A stretch of DNA of 64,000 bases from Sternotherus odoratus (Eukaryota; Chordata; Testudines; Kinosternidae): contig JAVMKO010000003.1 of assembly GCA_032164245.1 (NCBI GenBank), positions 11,294,651 through 11,358,650 on the forward strand. The letters are read 5' to 3'. Positions 57,040 through 64,000 of this stretch are shown piece after piece. The notes beneath the pieces were generated by a model. That model did no database searches. It was given only the letters and a program-made list of their open reading frames with translations, and had not been told where the DNA came from. The number at the start of each line of letters is the position of its first letter. The first letter of the stretch is position 1. Both the position numbers and the translations under genes were made by a program.

Positions 57040-57260
57040 TTGAGGCCAGGAGCTGAGATTGGGGACAGAACCAGAGCCACGGCCAGGAGTGGAGCCGTGG
57101 CTGCAGCCAGGGATGGAGCTGCAGCTGGGAACGGAGCCAGGGCTGGAAGCTGGGAGCCAGGCTGTGGTCAGGGACTGAGGTTGGGGTCTGAACCGGGAGC
57201 TGAAGCCTCACCTGGGGCTGGGGGCAGAGCGGGGCTGGGGGCAGAGCAGCGCTGGGTAGC
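57040..57260. repeat. GC-rich degenerate tandem repeat
   Basis: Imperfect repeats of GGAGCC / CAGGG / GGGGCTGGGG-type units. A cleaner duplication is GCAGAGCGGGGCTGGGG at 57223-57239 and GCAGAGCAGCGCTGGG at 57241-57256. It may be the interior of an hAT-like element (GTTTGGTGACCACTGC at 57350 resembles a terminus). Confidence 0.55.
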
Positions 57261-57565
57261 ACTCCCTCTGCACCCTTCATGGGGGCTGGCCTAGGCCCTA
57301 CCACCCCCCCGAATGTTCCTTTGCATACCCGTAGCAGGGGACACCCCACAGTTTGGTGACCACTGCTTTACAGGTGAGAAATGGTCATCCTGTCTATCTG
57401 GTGATCATGTTCTTCAGCACTCTTTCCATTTGGGGAATGGAAAATTGATTTCTCTCCACTCTAGATCTCCCATAACCTATTGCCAAAGCATTGCAAAAGG
57501 CTACTTAACCGGGGAAAGCCTGTGTAATTGACAGGAGAATTGGGACACTGAGTTTTAATTTTTAA

Positions 57566-57632
57566 GGTGCCACAGGACTCTCTGTCACTTCTGCAATTCC
57601 AGACTAACACGGCTACCTCTCTAATTTTGTAC
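57566..57632 (+). repeat. Copy of the 'AAGGTGCCACAGGACTC' repeat
   Basis: TTTAAGGTGCCACAGGACTC ... CAATTCCAGACTAACACGG ... CTACCTCTCTAATTTTG; diverged by a few substitutions from the 29545-29664 copy. Confidence 0.85.
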
Positions 57633-58744
57633 AGTCTATCCAATATTTGACTAATTTCTAAACCCACTTGTTTTCCCAAGTATTCACTAAGATGTATACA
57701 GTAGACCATGGAAGCAACGGTCAAATAGTACCTAAATCTACCAACTGTAATTATGAATGTGACAATGAAGCCTAGGAATGAAATAAGATGCAATATTTGA
57801 TATTTCCTGCTTCACAGAAATTTGCCTGGCAGTGCAAACAGGAAGTAGCTGTGTGCGTATTAGTTTAGACCTCACCCCGGCTGACTTGTTCCAGCTGATC
57901 TGTACATGAAGTTTAGGAGTATTTGTGTGCTATGCCCTGTTGTGAATGACTTATGAAAGCAGCACTCTTCTTCACACCCACACAAGCATAACAAAAATGT
58001 TTACAAAAGGAGGATTGCTATTAGTAATCACTCCAAATTTTGAAATGCAGAAATACGATAGCCCCGAATGCCTGGCTTTGGTCACCTCACTGTTCTCTGC
58101 CTTTCTTCAGTGTTTGCGTATTGACATCAAGACAGGTGGGTGGGTTCTTTCTCCCTCCTCCCCCATACACCTGTTCGGTATGCTTTTTAAAATTATTTTC
58201 TTGTTTTCTGGGGATTCCTATAGGCAGAGTCATAACTCCCTCGGGTTAACAGCTCTGGGACTTCTCATATGTTCTAGGCTTTTAACAATTGGAACGATGC
58301 TACGGTCGTAAGCATCCATGATCTTTCCTGTGACAGTGCAAAGCTTCTGGCCCTCAGGCACCCAGAAGCTGCCTGGTCACCAGACAAATCTCACAAGCCC
58401 CCTGGTTAGAGCTAACAAGACAGTTTGCTTCTTGCACAGAAGGCAGAGAAAGCTTCCCACTAATATGCTCCCAGGCCATGGCATGTATTTCACCAGTGCA
58501 TACTAAGTACACCACGTATCCAGGCTAAGTGATCATTCAGCACACAAGCAACAAAAAAGGAACTCTCAAAAACACCCTTGCAATTCCCTCTTAAGGCCTC
58601 ATGGCAAGCTTTGCCACATGTCCCAGAAAACATCAATCTGGGAGCAAACTCTGGGGTATGAATAGACTCTGTGAGGATTGGAGGGGCGGGGCTTTCCCCT
58701 CCATATATAGCTCTGTTTTCAATACAGACTGAATAAGCCACCCT

Positions 58745-58912
58745 CACAGCGACATAAGTTACACCAACCTAACCGCCGTTTGGAAAGCACCATGTCTGCT
58801 GGAGAGCGTCTCCCTCAGAAAAGCTCTCTCCCGTGGGCATAGAGAGCCTTTACCTGGCGTGCTGCGTTGGCACAGCTGTAGCACTTCTAGTGTAGACTAG
58901 CTCCTAGTGCCA
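58745..58912. repeat. MITE-like repeat, CACAGCGACATAAG...GTGTAGACTAGC
   Basis: CACCATGTCTGCTGGAGAGC and GAAAAGCTCTCTCCCGTGGG are inverted internal arms, and CTAGTGTAGACTAGC marks the right end. Related to the outer element at 53266-53667. Confidence 0.6.
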
Positions 58913-59684
58913 CAGAACGTGGCATTGTGGGTCCCTAGCTGGCCAGTGGTCTGCAGGACTAACAGTTGCTTTGGAACTTCGTGCACTGAATTTCCCATTT
59001 AGCCTGGTTAATGAGCGCGTTCAGCCCAGCTTGGGGAGACGAGTGTAATTTATCATTCGGCTTTGCAAGTAATCTTTGACAGGCAGCACGAGCGCGGCTC
59101 CCCCCTCCAGCCCCCCGCACATGCACACACAAACACCTGCTGTTCTTAATGAGGTGGCATCGCTTTGAACGCTTCTGCTCACAGAAGCTAGAAACTTCAG
59201 TTTCCTGTTTGTTAACAGGCCAAGCACAGTGAACAAAGCCAGCCAGCCACAGGGCAAGATTCTTCACCCTGCCCCAATGGTGACCTCAGCCCTGACTTAC
59301 GGCGAGGAAGTCTCGTGACTATCAATTCTGGTGCTGCCCTGATTTCCTCCCCAGCAGTGCCTCTCAGCTGCAGTAGTAACTTTTCGATCAACGCTTGCCT
59401 GGGTTTGGTTTGGTTTGAGTTTTTTCTTTTTAATTGCTTCCTTTTCTAATCAGTGATGAACTGGGCCCTCATTTCTCGACAGAGCTCAAACTGAACTTCT
59501 TTTCACTCTCACTTGAGAAGTGGTCACATTGGAATATGTGTCCACTGAGTCAGAAGTGACATGGGGGTGAGGTGGGCACGCTGTACCCCCCCAATTTGCT
59601 GCTTGGCTTGTACTGAGCATGCTCACACGGACTGAGCGTGCTTAATAATATCTGCTGAAGCCACTCCCCTCACTGTACACCCCC

Positions 59685-59693
59685 CCCCCCCCA
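59685..59693. repeat. Poly-C tract
   Basis: Pure C run within about 59680-59692 in CACTGTACACC(C)n; simple sequence, length uncertain. Confidence 0.8.
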
Positions 59694-59724
59694 CTATCAG
59701 CAGGCACGGGTTGTCTCTCCACTG

Positions 59725-60112
59725 AGCTATCTGGACTGAGAGGCCCCAACCGAGATCAGGGCCCCATCATGCTGGCTACATAGAAACAGTCTGTGCACCA
59801 AAGAGCTTAGCAACTAAGCAGACGGGATAAAGAATAGGAAAAAGAGAGTATCCTGGGGAACTGAGGCCCACAAAGGTTAAGTGACTTGTGCCTAAGGTCA
59901 CATTGGGAGTTTGTGGCCAGGGGTGATGACAAAATTTGTATAGTGATGGTGCTGAGAGCCATTGAACCAAACTGTAAACACTGTATATGATGGAAACAAC
60001 TTCAAGCCAGGAGGTGCAGCAGTACCCCTAGTTCTAGCACCTATGCCTGTAGCAAAGCCAGGATGGAACCCAGATCTCCTGAGTCCCAATCCAGTGCATT
60101 AACCAAAAGAGG
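59725..60112. repeat. Old dispersed SINE-like repeat
   Basis: GATCAGGGCCCCATCATGCT, CCAAAGAGCTTAGCAAC, GGAACTGAGGCCCACAAAGG, TTAAGTGACTTGTGCC and CCCAGATCTCCTGAGTCCCA match the family at 6545-6790 and 24370-24590. Probably a CORE-SINE/MIR relative. Confidence 0.55.
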
Positions 60113-60447
60113 GTCCCTCCTCTCTTATTCTAAAATATGTTTTGCTTTTAAAACTCATACTGTTACAATGGTGAATTGCTGAAATCAAGTATCAAAAATA
60201 AGAATCTCTTTACATGACGCTGAAGCCTTTATTCTTATTTAGATTGAGGGTTAGGCTAGATTTTAGGGTCCCAGGCCAAATGAAGACTAGGATATGAGTT
60301 CAAGGGATGATGGTGCACAAATGTGACAAGGACTGCTCCCACAAGACTTCCACCATCCTGAATGGCAGAAATCCCATGAGAGCAACTGTATGCATGAGAT
60401 TCTCACTGACTTGGGCCCAAATCCTGTGAGAATATCCATTCTTAGGA

Positions 60448-60535
60448 TAACTTTTAGTTAGTCTTTAAGGTGCCACAGGACTCTTTGTTACCTCTGCTAT
60501 TCCAGACTAACAGGGCTACCTCTCTGATTCCTGAC
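60448..60535 (+). repeat. Copy of the 'AAGGTGCCACAGGACTC' repeat
   Basis: Begins TTTTAGTTAGTCTTTAAGG and ends ACCTCTCTGATTCCTGAC; differs from the 29584-29664 copy by only a few bases, so it is comparatively young. Confidence 0.85.

Positions 60536-64000
<3,465 letters not shown>

Noticed and set aside
57040..57349. Open frames on both strands in GC-rich DNA
   Set aside because: Degenerate tandem repeat; translations are Gly/Ala/Arg- or Pro/Leu/Gln-biased without a domain.

Overview
This is vertebrate genomic DNA, most likely from a turtle: AT-rich, long introns, CR1 LINE remains, a tRNA-headed SINE with a CR1-like tail (the hidden-necked-turtle 'Cry' type), many palindromic MITE-like repeats of the kind I associate with turtles and crocodilians, and one large DIRS-type retrotransposon. 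Almost all of it is intron of one gene. Two coding exons on the + strand (51421-51594 and 62362-62523) translate to the region just after the Runt domain of RUNX2, the osteoblast/chondrocyte transcription factor. Both have proper splice sites, lengths that are multiples of three and matching phase 1 at all four ends. The window is therefore at least 51.4 kb of the intron before the first exon, the complete 10.8 kb intron between the two, and 1.5 kb of the intron after the second. The Runt-domain exons and the C-terminal exons lie outside.

Layout. 1-31.5 kb: intron with scattered small elements, namely a 162-bp pogo/mariner-like MITE (255-416), hAT-like elements (4685-5063, 28765-29172), a CR1 3' end (6341-6541), a long perfect AT-rich palindrome (6823-6935), a 592-bp TA-flanked element carrying a GC-rich 47-bp minisatellite (16751-17342), a probable solo LTR on the minus strand (22191-22642), a SINE (26291-26460) and a 70-bp-arm foldback (29460-29614). 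31.5-37.7 kb: a complete, apparently intact DIRS retrotransposon in the same orientation as RUNX2. 37.7-51.4 kb: intron with a 1.2-kb composite repeat, a CR1 ORF2 3' fragment with one in-frame stop, and several MITEs. 51.4-64 kb: the two RUNX2 exons and their introns.

The DIRS element is the most interesting part. It has inverted terminal repeats (154 bp of which appear identical), an internal complementary region that matches both outer ends exactly (41 nt and 61 nt, sharing 2 nt), a Gag with an N-terminal Cys/His cluster and an approximately 190-residue arginine/serine-rich domain like that of SR splicing factors, a reverse transcriptase / RNase H / Dam-like methyltransferase frame, and a tyrosine recombinase frame with all catalytic residues visible. 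I see no disabling mutation. The pol frame has no usable ATG but is open through the Gag stop in the +1 frame, and the Gag stop sits in a TTT-TGA context where the P-site phenylalanine tRNA could re-pair perfectly one base forward, suggesting stop-dependent +1 frameshifting.

Limits: repeat family names come from structure and recollection, not from a database search. Boundaries without a target duplication are approximate. The 105-bp Runt-domain exon expected just upstream was not found by eye, but a diverged copy cannot be excluded without an alignment.
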